Assembly: GCA_016708305.1 (NCBI GenBank)
Contig: JADJGB010000001.1
Coordinates: 186,001-250,000, forward strand
Length of the DNA stretch: 64,000 nucleotides
Reading direction: 5' to 3'
From: Sphingobacteriales bacterium
GTDB taxonomy: Bacteria; Bacteroidota; Bacteroidia; Chitinophagales; Chitinophagaceae
Shown here in pieces: positions 20,471-29,889 of this stretch (position 1 is the stretch's first letter; each line of letters starts with the position of its first letter). Below the pieces are notes generated by a model. The model saw nothing but the letters and a program-made list of their open reading frames with translations, was not told the origin of the DNA and ran no database searches. Made by a program: the position numbers and the translations under genes.

Positions 20471-22231
20471 ATGAACTATAAGATTAGTAAGATATTTTTT
20501 ATAATTCTTTCCGTTATTCTTATTCAAAGCTGTAATAAAAATTACCTGGACAGGTCAACATTAGACCGGCCGGAAGCGGATCAATTTTTTAATTCTGCGG
20601 CCGACCTGGAAGCCTATACCAACAGCTTTTATAATTTTCTTCCAGATTATCGTTTATATGACGCCACCTATGGATTGTCTGCATCCGATGACGTGGTTTC
20701 TCTTATTCAACCTGTTCAGGTTATTGGAAAGCGGCTGGTTCCAGTGGCCAGGGGAACAGGCGGATGGGCATGGTCGGAGCTGAGAAGTATTAACTTCTTA
20801 CTTCAGAATTACCACAAATGCCCCGATGAGAGTGCAAAGCTAAGATATGGCGGATTAGCAAGATTTTTCAGGGCATCCTTTTACTTTGATAAAGTCAAAA
20901 TGTTTGGAGATGTTCCCTGGTACAGCAAGGTTTTGGAAGCCGGTGATGAAGAGTTGTATAAAGCAAGGGACCCCAGGTCATTAGTGATGGACTCTGTTCT
21001 TGCGGATATAAATAATGCGGTACAGAACCTGACCGCAGAAGTAAAATTAAACCGCATTACAAAGTATACGGCGCTGCTTTTAAAAGCCCGCATTTGTTTG
21101 TATGAGGGAACGTTCAGAAAATACCATACAGAGCTGAACATGCAGAGTACGGCCGATAAATGGCTGCAGGATGCGGCTGATGCGGCATACCAATTAATTG
21201 CTTCCAAAGCATATAAATTGTTTACCACAGGAGGGCAAACTGCAGCATATAGAAACTTGTTTGCACGTAATGACCAGGACGTTGTAGAAACTATTCTGGC
21301 CAGGGATTATAACCCCTCTTTTGGACGCCATACGCTGGCATACCTGATGACATCTCCTACACAGGGAAGTTGGGGAGCAACTAAGGATTTTGTAAACAGT
21401 TTTTTAAAAAAGGATGGAAGCCGATTTACAGACGTTGCTGGCTACGATACAATGGGCTTTTATAGTGAAATGCAGAACCGCGATCCGCGCCTTACTCAAT
21501 CAGTTGCGGAATTCCGATTTTATTGTGTATGGGAAACTAATATTGAACCGGTAAATTTAAATGTTACTACAACCGGCTATCGGGTAATCAAAGCGTTGCC
21601 AACAAGAGATCAGTGGGGGTCGAATGCGGCGATCAACGATATTATCTTATTTCGCTACGCAGAGGCGCTGCTAACTTTTGCAGAGGCTAAAGCTGAATTA
21701 AATACCTTAACACAGGCAGATTTAGATATTTCTATCAATCTTTTAAGAGATCGTGTGGGCATGCCTCATTTATCGCTTGCCGCCAGCAACAGTAATCCCG
21801 ATCCGTATATGGAATCTTTCTCACCTAATGTTAATGGAGCGAATAAAGGAGTTATATTGGAGATACGCAGAGAACGGCGAATTGAAATGTTTAACGAAGG
21901 GCAAAGATGGAATGATTTAATGAGATGGAAGAACGGTAAAAAGCTTGAGTTGCCTATGGTTGGACTTTATTTCCCAAGACTAGGAGCTTTTGATTTTAAT
22001 AATGATGGAAAGTTTGACGTTTTCCTATATGATGGCAATGATTCAGGGGCTCCTTCTGGCGTTACTTCAAAAATCAATATCAAACAAAGACCTTTAACGA
22101 AAGGAACATCCGGAAACTTCTACCCCTATCGTGATAAGGTAATATTTACCGAACCCAAAGATTATTACTACCCACTGCCTCTCGAAGACCTGACATTAAA
22201 TAGTAATTTAACTCAGAATCCGGGCTGGTAA
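20471..22231 (+). CDS. SusD/RagB family nutrient-binding outer membrane lipoprotein
   Basis: 586 residues with a lipoprotein signal peptide (lipobox IQSC, Cys about residue 21) followed by YLDRSTLDRPEADQFFNSAADLEAYTNSFYNF, the standard SusD opening. The TPR-rich body contains WAWSELRSINFLLQN, RYGGLARFFRASFYFDKVKMFGDVPW and RITKYTALLLKARICLYEGT. The C-terminal half ends with EIRRERRIEMFNEGQRWNDLMRW and YYYPLPLEDLTLN. I chose the ATG at 20471 over the in-frame TTG at 20462. It caps the SusC barrel and captures the oligosaccharide. It lies 26 bp behind susC and, unlike susC, has no disruption. Confidence 0.95.
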   Translation: MNYKISKIFFIILSVILIQSCNKNYLDRSTLDRPEADQFFNSAADLEAYTNSFYNFLPDYRLYDATYGLSASDDVVSLIQPVQVIGKRLVPVARGTGGWAWSELRSINFLLQNYHKCPDESAKLRYGGLARFFRASFYFDKVKMFGDVPWYSKVLEAGDEELYKARDPRSLVMDSVLADINNAVQNLTAEVKLNRITKYTALLLKARICLYEGTFRKYHTELNMQSTADKWLQDAADAAYQLIASKAYKLFTTGGQTAAYRNLFARNDQDVVETILARDYNPSFGRHTLAYLMTSPTQGSWGATKDFVNSFLKKDGSRFTDVAGYDTMGFYSEMQNRDPRLTQSVAEFRFYCVWETNIEPVNLNVTTTGYRVIKALPTRDQWGSNAAINDIILFRYAEALLTFAEAKAELNTLTQADLDISINLLRDRVGMPHLSLAASNSNPDPYMESFSPNVNGANKGVILEIRRERRIEMFNEGQRWNDLMRWKNGKKLELPMVGLYFPRLGAFDFNNDGKFDVFLYDGNDSGAPSGVTSKINIKQRPLTKGTSGNFYPYRDKVIFTEPKDYYYPLPLEDLTLNSNLTQNPGW

Positions 22232-22286
22232 TATTTATGAATTAACCAGTCTTAAGATCAAATTCTTCATCTATAAAAATTAAATA

Positions 22287-24369
22287 ATGAAAAACTTTTT
22301 AATGTGCTGTTTGCTTTTGAGCACGATAAATTTTTCATGCCGCAAACGGTTTTTTACTGGAGAGGAAGGTGTTACTTATCCACGGTCGGCCCTCGCCCCC
22401 GCAAATATGGGCATGGTGGGCACCAATGATTCCGCATTTAATATTGTTGCCTTTGCCGGTACTGGCACTGCGGGAAGCTATGCGGGTACGTCTGGCAATC
22501 CACAAACTGCACAGTTCAATGTGCCGGAAGGCATAGCTTTTGATTCTAATGGTAACATGTTTGTTGCCGATAGAAATAACCATGTGATTCGTAAAATAAG
22601 CACGTCAGGCGTTGTTACTGTTTTTGCAGGTACCGTAGGTGTGGCAGGTAATACCAACGGCGCTGGAATAGCAGCTAAATTTGACTATCCAATCAGGTTG
22701 GCCATTGATGGCGCAAATAATATTTATGTAGCCGATCGCAACAATGCCCGTATCAGGAAAATTACGCCTGCTGCAGTTGTTACAACGATAGCAGGGTCAA
22801 CGGCCGGTAGCGACGCCACTCAATTCAAATGGCCTTTAGATGTAGCAGTTACCAGTGATGGCAGCAAGATATATGTGGCAGATGCAAAGAATAATCGCAT
22901 ACAGCAAATCTCAAATAGCGGAGGAGTGTATACCACATCACTTTTAGCCGGACAAATAACAGCAGGTTTTGCGGGCGGTAATGGGGCTGAGGCAAAGTTT
23001 AATAACCCTTCGGGAGTAGCTATTGACCCCAATGGCAATGTGCTTGTTGCCGACAGGGGAAATAACTGCATCCGAAAAATCACTGTTGCCAAAAATGTAT
23101 ATCGGTTTGCGGGAGTGGCTGGTGTACCCGGCGATATTGATGCGCCCAATGGCGTTGCCACTTTTGATGAACCCTTTGGAATAACAATAGCCAATGATGG
23201 TTGTGTGTATGTGGCTGACATCGGAAATCACAATATTCGACGTGTCAGTAGTAATGGTCTGTTTGTTCATACAGTTGCCGGCAATAGTAAAATTGCTGGC
23301 AATACTATAAGGAATTATTCAAGATTTAACCTTCCTACAGACGTTGCTATTGATAATTCCGATAATTTTTATGTTGTGGACTGCAACAACCACAATATCC
23401 GGAAACTGGTACCCCAAACAAGGGTACTTCAAATAACACATGGGTGGACACAAAGCACGCCGCACCCCGGCGTTACCTGGTATAAATATAAAGGGAATGG
23501 TTTTTATCTGCCGTCAGAAGGGAATAACAAAACCCAAAGTATAGACGTGTTAGATATAGACCTGTCTGTAAATCAACTGGTTTTTAAACTAACGCCGGAT
23601 AATGCCAGAGCTACAGTAACAGATATGGTTGGAGCACCAACTTCTGCGGTTGCTGCAATCAGCGGTACTTTCTCAACCCAGAAGGCAGTATCAGAAGAGA
23701 GCTTTTTACACGCTTCTTATTTAAGAATTAATGATACAACTCGTTGGTTCGCCAATGCTTGGGATAACACCAGCGGTTATTGGAGTTATCATAGCGGCAT
23801 CTTCTATATTAATTGGTACTATCGGCATAGAGCAGAGTAATATGTCTCAGTACCCTTTCAGCCCAACCCTTAGAAAAAATATGATGTCAGGCGCTCCGGT
23901 TTTAATTTATAATAATGAGGTAGTTGAGTTTTCAAATTCAACCCCTTGGGTGACGTCTCCTCCGCAAAACCTACGTCCCAAAATTGCCGCACGTACTGCA
24001 ATCGCCATACCATCAGTTCAGAATCATATACTACTGATTAATGTTGATGGTGCTGATAGCAACTCCTCGTACGGCCCCTGTTATATAGGCTCCCCTTATG
24101 TTTCGCGTTATGGTATGACAACTCCTGATCTGGCACAATTTATCGCCCAGTTTTTTCATCCGCAATCGGCCCTTAATTTTGATGGAGGAGGCACTTCAAC
24201 AATGTGTATAAAAGGGCATGGAAATAATGGGGGTGTTACTGGTGGTTTGGGGGTAATCAATATACCCGACATGCATACAAACGACTCCTCCTGCCCTTTA
24301 GGCGGCACTAATAATGTCTATAACTTACAAAGACTTTTAGGATGTGCTATTTCCGTCGTACCCAATTAA
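22287..24369 (+). pseudogene. NHL-repeat propeller fused to a phosphodiester glycosidase (NAGPA) domain, one frameshift
   Basis: An N-terminal signal with a possible lipobox (INFSC) is followed by about six NHL blades: VPEGIAFDSNGNMFVADRNNHVIRKIS, IRLAIDGANNIYVADRNNARIRKI, DVAVTSDGSKIYVADAKNNR and so on. A second domain (YKYKGNGFYLPSEGN onward) ends in SALNFDGGGTSTMCIKGH, the hallmark of phosphodiester glycosidase/NAGPA (DUF2233) proteins. The frame breaks at about 23812, where AATTGGT would read in frame as AATGGT; one extra T explains it. Together the parts form a ~693-residue envelope protein. The NAGPA domain suggests cleavage of a sugar-phosphodiester; the propeller may bind glycan or protein. 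It follows susD by 55 bp, so it is part of the locus. Confidence 0.78.
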
Positions 24370-24406
24370 TACAAAAATCCTATAACAATAAAACATCCAT
24401 TAGCAA

Positions 24407-25402
24407 ATGACACTAAATCAATTTTTATTTTCTGAGATTATAAAACCAGGTACCGTATTATTTTTAATAAATTTTTTTGGTTTAACTCCTGTTTTTGGCA
24501 ATGTAAGCTTAAGAGATAGTCTCCCGCAGCCTATACCCATCGGTACTTCAATTCCTGCGTCGAAAATAACAATTGAAAAGATGAAGGAACTGAAAGAAGC
24601 AGGTATAAAGTATATACAAGTAACGGTAAATGAATGGTTCGATCAGGAAGGTTCTTTTAAAAAGGCATACGATACCATAAAAGAGGAACTTCTGCAGGCA
24701 AAGATAGCCGCCCAAAAAGGAGGAATCGTAGTGGAAGGAATTCACATGCCTTTTGGCCGCTTTATTGATCTTTCTTTGACTGATGAAGCATCACGTAAAA
24801 ATGTAATCTCACTACATAAAAAGGTTTTGGAATTATGCCAGGTTTTAAAGCCTGGTATAATCCTGTTCCACCCCAGCTGGTTCCTGAACCCTGGTAACAG
24901 GGAAGCGCATATCAACCAGTTGATCCGGTCGGTTACTGAATTGGAAAAAACGGTAAGCAATATGGGCGCAGTCATAACAATTGAAAACATGACAGGCCCC
25001 GAACCATACCTGACACGCAATGGTGTGACGTATGAGCGCCCGCTTTGCAGTACAAATGAAGAAATGTTGCAGGTGCTGAACCTGCTTCCATCCAATGTAT
25101 ATGCGGCCGTTGACATGAACCACATTTTGCTTCCCGATCGGTTGATCTTAGCCCTTGGAAAAAGACTTAAAGCGATACATATTGCAGACGGAGATGGTGT
25201 GCGGGAGCTTCACTATTATCCATGTTCTGGAAAAGGAAAAAATAACTGGACGTCTATACTTGATGCATTGTATAAGGTGAAATACGCAGGGCCTTTTATG
25301 TTTGAGTGCAAATACAATGACCCAAAAGATCTTTTTGTTTGTTATCAGTATCTATATCAGAAGTTTATTATAGAAAAATATATACAACCAGAGTATCAAT
25401 AA
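24407..25402 (+). CDS. Sugar phosphate isomerase/epimerase family protein, exported
   Basis: 331 residues. An N-terminal hydrophobic stretch (GTVLFLINFFGLTPVFG) suggests export, then the AP_endonuc_2 TIM barrel: EKMKELKEAGIKYIQVTVNEW, GIHMPFGRFIDLS, PGIILFHPSWFLNP, AVITIENMTG with metal-ligand Glu, YAAVDMNHILL, KAIHIADGDG, HYYPCSGKGKNNWTSILDAL, GPFMFECKYND with the last metal-ligand Glu. Related proteins isomerise ketoses/aldoses or inosose-type compounds; the substrate here is unknown. It is the last gene of the SusCD locus, 37 bp after the NHL/NAGPA gene. The IS630 insertion 53 bp downstream marks the locus boundary. Confidence 0.82.
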   Translation: MTLNQFLFSEIIKPGTVLFLINFFGLTPVFGNVSLRDSLPQPIPIGTSIPASKITIEKMKELKEAGIKYIQVTVNEWFDQEGSFKKAYDTIKEELLQAKIAAQKGGIVVEGIHMPFGRFIDLSLTDEASRKNVISLHKKVLELCQVLKPGIILFHPSWFLNPGNREAHINQLIRSVTELEKTVSNMGAVITIENMTGPEPYLTRNGVTYERPLCSTNEEMLQVLNLLPSNVYAAVDMNHILLPDRLILALGKRLKAIHIADGDGVRELHYYPCSGKGKNNWTSILDALYKVKYAGPFMFECKYNDPKDLFVCYQYLYQKFIIEKYIQPEYQ

Positions 25403-25455
25403 GAAGCGTTTTTATTCCAATTATCTTTATTTACATAAATCAAAAATATCTTTTA

Positions 25456-26563
25456 TTAATAAGGACATAATTTAGGTCTTATTTCAAAATATATTTTGTA
25501 TATTTGCTCATGGATAATACAAAACGTAAGAACAAAGATGCTCAGGAAGAGACTCGCTTTCGGATAGTGGACTACTTAAAAAACAAACGGGGCACTCAAA
25601 AGCTGGCTTCCGAGATATTTTCTGTATCAGAAAGGAGTGTAAATAAAACATGGAATAAATACAAAAAAGAAGGCAAGCGTTCACTGTTGAATAAGAAGCG
25701 TGGCGTAAAAGGAGGCAAGAAGATAACCGGACAGCAGGCTGCCGAAGTTCGACGGTTGATAAAGGATAAGATGCCCGACCGGTTAAAACTGGCCTTTGGT
25801 TTATGGACACGTGCAGCCGTACAACAGCTTATCGAACAGAAATATGGCGTTGTATTAAGCGTGAAGCAGGTGGGGCGATATTTAAAAAGCTGGGGCTATA
25901 CGCCGCAAAAGCCCATCCGCAAAGCATTTGAACAGAAACCCGAGCAGGTAAAGCAATGGTTGGAGAAGGAATACCCTGCCATAAAGAAGCGGGCAACTAA
26001 GGAGAAAGGAACGATTTATTTTGGAGATGAAACCGGCATGCGAAGCGACCATCAGGCAGGCCGAAGCTATGCGCCTAAAGGCAAAACCCCCGTGGTGAAA
26101 TCAACAGGACAACGGTTTTCGATCAATATGATTTCAGCTATCAGCAATAAAGGTCATTTACAGTTTATGCTGATAGAGAAGTTTAACGGTGATGTATTTA
26201 TTGATTTTTGCAACGAATGATTCGTTATAGTAAACAAAAGATATTCTATGTAACGGATGGTCATCCTGCACACAAAACAAAAAATTGCAGGCGTGGCTGG
26301 AGGAAAGCAAACATCGAATAGAGGTGTTTTTCATTCCGCCCTATAGCCCCGAGTTGAATGCACAAGAATATTTGAATCAGGATGTAAAGACTAATGTTAT
26401 CGGCAAAAGCGCCCTATCAATAAAGCTGAAATGCGCGCCAATGTTGAAGGTTTTATGAATAAAAGAAAAAGCAATAAAAAGCAGGTGCAAAAATATTTCC
26501 ATACAGACCACGTCAGATACGCAGCATAGAAAATTAATACGAACTAAATTGGGTAACGATTAA
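25456..26563 (+). mobile_element. IS630-family insertion sequence, copy 1
   Basis: 1108 bp bounded by TTAATAAGGACATAATTTAG on the left and, on the opposite strand from the right end, TTAATCGTTACCCAATTTAG. The outer TTAAT and inner ATTTAG blocks match. It is flanked by the dinucleotide TA (25454-25455 and 26564-26565), the classic IS630/Tc1 target. It has exactly the same length as copy 2 at 28632-29739. Confidence 0.88.
25510..26529 (+). pseudogene. IS630-family transposase, copy 1 (two frames plus indels)
   Basis: The first frame (25510-26220) holds the winged helix-turn-helix half (DNTKRKNKDAQEETRFRIVD, RYLKSWGYTPQKPIRKAF) and the first DDE Asp (GTIYFGDETGMRSDHQAGRS). It ends in CNE-TGA overlapping an ATG (gaATGAtt) that opens the second frame (MIRYSKQKIFYVTDGHPAHK, with the second Asp, then FIPPYSPELNAQEY). 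This two-frame junction is identical in copy 2. In copy 1 the second frame is further damaged by loss of one A at about 26285 and another near 26408. The first frame is complete here but broken in copy 2. Confidence 0.82.
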
Positions 26564-26575
26564 TAAGTGCTTATA

Positions 26576-27679
26576 ATGGATATTAAGAATATTATTAAAA
26601 TAGTTTTTTTGCTTACTCTATTAATATTTAATTTGTTTAGTGTAGCTCAAAATATAAAATTTATTAATGCTGATGAATTTGTTAGAATTGGTAAAGCAGA
26701 TAGTGAGTTAAATTTTCATAGAATTGAAGATTGTACACTCCGTGAAATGCCCAAAAACATACAGACTTTGGCAAAACACAGTTCAGGAATAGCCGTGATC
26801 TTTGAAACTAATTCTTCCTGTATTGCTGCAAAATGGCAATTGGCAGATACTGCTTACTATGCTAATCTAACGCCAGTTGCGCAAAGTGGGTTAGACCTGT
26901 ACTGTCTTAGAAATGGTGAATGGCAGTTTGTGAATGTGGCTAAGCCAAAAAGGGGTTTGTGTCAGGAAGTGGCGATCATTTCAAATATGGATACTACAAC
27001 GAAACAATTTATGCTATACCTTCCTTTATTCAATAGTGTCACAAATCTTGAGATTGGCTTTGATTCTTCCGCATGGGCAGGGAAACCCAAGTTATTGGGT
27101 ATTGACGTATCAAAAAACATTGTAGTTTATGGATCGAGTATTGTGCAAGGTGCTTCGGCAAGTAGACCAGGGATGACTTATACTTCCATTGTTCAGCGTA
27201 ACTTACATCTAAACATAATAAATTTGGGATTAAGTGGCAGTGTTAAAATGGAGCTAGCTCTTGCGAAATATATAACTAGTATTCCTGCAATTTGCTATAT
27301 TTTAGATTGTGTGCCGAATACAAGCCCGCAGCAAATAACAAAGAAAACCTATCCTTTTATTAAGTATTTATCTATGAGCAAGCCAAAAATACCTATACTC
27401 ATTATCGAATCCATTTTCAGAGAAAATGGCTATTTTGATAAGGAAGTTAAAGATTTTGTAAAACGTCAAAATGATGCACTTTTCAAAGCTTGCAAGCAAT
27501 TGTGGACTGAGGGCTATAGAAATATTTTTTATTTAAGCTCAGATAATCTTATTGGGAAAGATCATGAATCTACAATAGATGGTACCCATCTTACGGATTT
27601 GGGTTTTGTCAGGATAAGCGACAAAATTCTACCCTATTTAAAAAGGATATTAAAGGAATATTCGACAAATAGAGATTAA
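26576..27679 (+). CDS. SGNH/GDSL-type hydrolase with N-terminal jelly-roll domain
   Basis: About 367 residues with a signal peptide (IIKIVFLLTLLIFNLFSVAQ). The N-terminal half (IKFINADEFVRIGKADSELNFHR, LAKHSSGIAVIFETNSS) is the accessory domain of Bacteroidota SGNH proteins. The catalytic half has VVYGSSIVQGASASRPGMTYT (block I, GSS in place of GDS), NLGLSGSVKMEL (block II Gly) and STIDGTHLTDLG (the Asp-x-x-His). These enzymes are usually carbohydrate esterases (deacetylases). I use the ATG at 26576; an in-frame GTG at 26567 lies next to the IS630 end. IS630 copy 1 sits immediately upstream, so the native promoter has probably been displaced. Confidence 0.82.
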   Translation: MDIKNIIKIVFLLTLLIFNLFSVAQNIKFINADEFVRIGKADSELNFHRIEDCTLREMPKNIQTLAKHSSGIAVIFETNSSCIAAKWQLADTAYYANLTPVAQSGLDLYCLRNGEWQFVNVAKPKRGLCQEVAIISNMDTTTKQFMLYLPLFNSVTNLEIGFDSSAWAGKPKLLGIDVSKNIVVYGSSIVQGASASRPGMTYTSIVQRNLHLNIINLGLSGSVKMELALAKYITSIPAICYILDCVPNTSPQQITKKTYPFIKYLSMSKPKIPILIIESIFRENGYFDKEVKDFVKRQNDALFKACKQLWTEGYRNIFYLSSDNLIGKDHESTIDGTHLTDLGFVRISDKILPYLKRILKEYSTNRD

Positions 27680-27683
27680 ACAG

Positions 27684-27830
27684 ACTATAAAGCATAGCTG
27701 CATCCTGCGCCCTTTTGTGGCTGCCGACAAACAGATATTATTTTCTTCCCAGAGCAAAGGAGCGAATGGCGTTTTCGAAAAGGTTATTGTCTATCTGCAA
27801 AATACTGTTGGTGGTATATACATATTGCTT
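27684..27830 (-). pseudogene. IS66 TnpC C-terminal scrap
   Basis: On the minus strand this reads ILQIDNNLFENAIRSFALGRK, a stop, then YLFVGSHKRAQDAAMLY. This is recognisably the conserved C-terminal block of IS66 TnpC (compare IDNNLIENAIRPVALGRKNYLFAGSH in the element at 31747-34087). No other part of the element is present and no inverted repeat was found nearby. It probably marks an old IS66-mediated deletion that fused the SGNH gene to the 3' end of the next gene. Confidence 0.75.
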
Positions 27831-27914
27831 GCCTCACATGTTCAGGAAATATGCGATAGTCTCCCTGTGGACTTGATGACAGTTTTTTAGTCAGTAAATA
27901 ATCAGCAATATGAA

Positions 27915-28256
27915 ATGCGTAGATTAATAAAAAATGATCAAATGATTTCGGTTTCTTATTCGTTGAGAGGTGATGCAGAGGCTGTATATAAAGCAGGTAA
28001 TAATAAAAAAATGTTGGAGATGGCAAAGGGTTGGGCTAAGCAAGCAAATGAGTGGTTTCCACATTTTTCAAATGAGGCTGTATATGCAGGGCTATTGTAT
28101 AAGACAGGGGAGAAGCAAAAAGCTATTAAATTAATGGAAAAGGCAAGTAAGGATCCTATTTTGAAAAATGCGCTGGAAATGCAGAAGTTGATAATTGCCA
28201 ATGTAGCGCAAATGAAAAAGGGGGAAGCCCCAAAATATTTATGGAATACTAAATAA
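27915..28256 (+). pseudogene. C-terminal fragment of a thioredoxin-family/TPR protein
   Basis: A 113-codon frame with helical, TPR-like text: DAEAVYKAGNNKKMLEMAKGWAKQANEWFPHFSNEAVYAGLLYKTGEKQKAIKLMEKA, ending YLWNTK. The closest resemblance I recognise is the C-terminal helical region of Bacteroidota thioredoxin-domain proteins. No thioredoxin CxxC domain is present, and the 5' side abuts the IS66 scrap, so this looks like a truncated gene. It ends just before a clear terminator at 28279-28309. The family assignment is tentative; truncation is better supported. Confidence 0.45.
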
Positions 28257-28278
28257 AGTAATAGTCAATAATTATCAA

Positions 28279-28309
28279 AAGAGCATTTGCCAAAGGCAGT
28301 GCTCTTTTT
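28279..28309 (+). terminator. Intrinsic terminator used as group IIC intron target
   Basis: GAGCATTTGCC-AAA-GGCAGTGCTC followed by TTTTT forms a hairpin with a small internal loop and a T-tract. It ends the truncated gene at 28256. The full-length group II intron starts two bases later at 28311, which is the known preference of IIC introns for sites immediately after rho-independent terminators. Confidence 0.75.
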
Positions 28310-28631
28310 CGTATGTCGGGCAAGATATTAAGCTAACAGGATGCGAGTTCCTGTATGTGCCGAGTTGATAGGAACCATTAGCGACTGACAAGGGTGTCGG
28401 GGGTGACCCCGAATCTGAAAGAAGTCATCAGCAAATCTGAAGTTCTGACGAATAGAAACCTGATAGAAGGCTCTTAAGAGAGGGCAACCGAGCAATGGAT
28501 TGGGAACGCCCAAAATTCAACCGTAACTCAAAAGAGTAAATCAGGCAGAGCGCAGAGAAAGCTTAATAACTTATCCCGAGAGGTCTTGCAGTATGCACCA
28601 ACAGTGCGGATTGTGCAGCGATGTACAATTA

Positions 28632-29739
28632 TTAATAAAGACATAATTTAGTTCTTATTTTAAAATATATTTTGTATATTTGCCCATGGCTAATACAAAA
28701 CGTAAGAACAAAGATGCTCAGGAAGAGACTCGCTTTCGGATAGTGGACTACTTAAAAAATAAACGGGGCACTCAAAAGCAGGCTGCCGAGATATTTTCTG
28801 TATCAGAAAGGAGTGTAAATAAAACATGGAATAAATACAAAAAGAAGGCAAGCGTTCACTTTTGAATAAGAAGCGTGGCGTAAAAGGAGGCAAGAAGATA
28901 ACCGGACAGCAGGCTGCCGAAGTTCGACGGTTGATAAAGGATAAGATGCCCGACCAGTTAAAACTGGCCTTTGGTTTATGGACACGTGCAGCCGTACAAC
29001 AGCTTATCGAACAGAAATATGGCGTTGTATTAAGCGTGAAGCAGGTGGGTCGATATTTAAAAAGCTGGGGCTATACACCGCAAAAGCCTATCCGCAAAGC
29101 ATTTGAACAGAAACCCGAGCAGGTAAAGCAATGGTTGGAGAAGGAATACCCTGCCATAAAGAAGCGGGCAACTAAGGAGAAAGGAACGATTTATTTTGGA
29201 GATGAAACCGGTATGCGAAGCGACCATCAGGCAGGCAGAAGCTATGCGCCTAAAGGCAAAACCCCGTGGTGAAATCAACAGGGCAACGGTTTTCGCTCAA
29301 TATGATTTCAGCTATCAGCAATAAAGGTCATTTACAGTTTATGCTGATAGAGAAGTTTAACGGTGATGTATTTATTGATTTTTGCAACGAATGATTCGTT
29401 ATAGTAAACAAAAGATATTCTATGTAACGGATGGTCATCCTGCACACAAAACAAAAAAATTGCAGGCGTGGCTGGAGGAAAGCAAACATCGAATAGAGGT
29501 GTTTTTCATTCCGCCCTATAGCCCCGAGTTGAATGCGCAAGAATATTTGAATCAGGATGTAAAGACAAATGTTATCGGCAAAAAGCGTCCTATCAATAAA
29601 GCTGAAATGCGCGCCAACGTTGAAGGTTTTATGAATGAAAGAAAAAGCAATAAAAAGCTGGTGCAAAAATATTTCCATGCAGACCACGTCAGATACGCAG
29701 CATAGAAAATTGATACGAACTAAATTGGGTAACGATTAA
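28632..29739 (+). mobile_element. IS630-family insertion sequence, copy 2, inside the intron
   Basis: 1108 bp, almost identical to copy 1, bounded by TTAATAAAGACATAATTTAG on the left and TTAATCGTTACCCAATTTAG read from the right end, with duplicated TA at 28630-28631 and 29740-29741. The uninterrupted sequence ACAATTATATAC is visible in the susC intron copy at 16801-16812, which proves the insertion point. Confidence 0.92.
28686..29705 (+). pseudogene. IS630-family transposase, copy 2 (frameshifted)
   Basis: It has the same two-frame layout as copy 1, with the gaATGA junction at about 29390. The first frame is broken twice: one A is missing at about 28850 (AAAAAG instead of AAAAAAG before AAGGCAAGCG), and one C is missing at about 29267 (ACCCCG instead of ACCCCCG). 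The second frame (29382-29705: MIRYSKQKIFYVTDGHPAHK, FIPPYSPELNAQEYLNQDV, KYFHADHVRYAA) is complete, whereas in copy 1 it is broken. So each copy keeps one intact half. Confidence 0.82.
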
Positions 29740-29889
29740 TATATACTTCAAGAAGTCAGCAGAGGACATAGTATTTTGTGCAGGAACAACACAGAAGAAG
29801 GTCTGAATCTTTTAACCTAAGGAGCAGTTAGTTCAAAATTTGTTTTATGGCGCAACAGCAAGAGATAACTTACCAATTAGACCTGTTCA

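Noticed and set aside
27784..28026. Minus-strand 80-codon frame across the IS66 scrap
   Set aside because: It crosses the scrap and the truncated gene in a third frame and resembles nothing.
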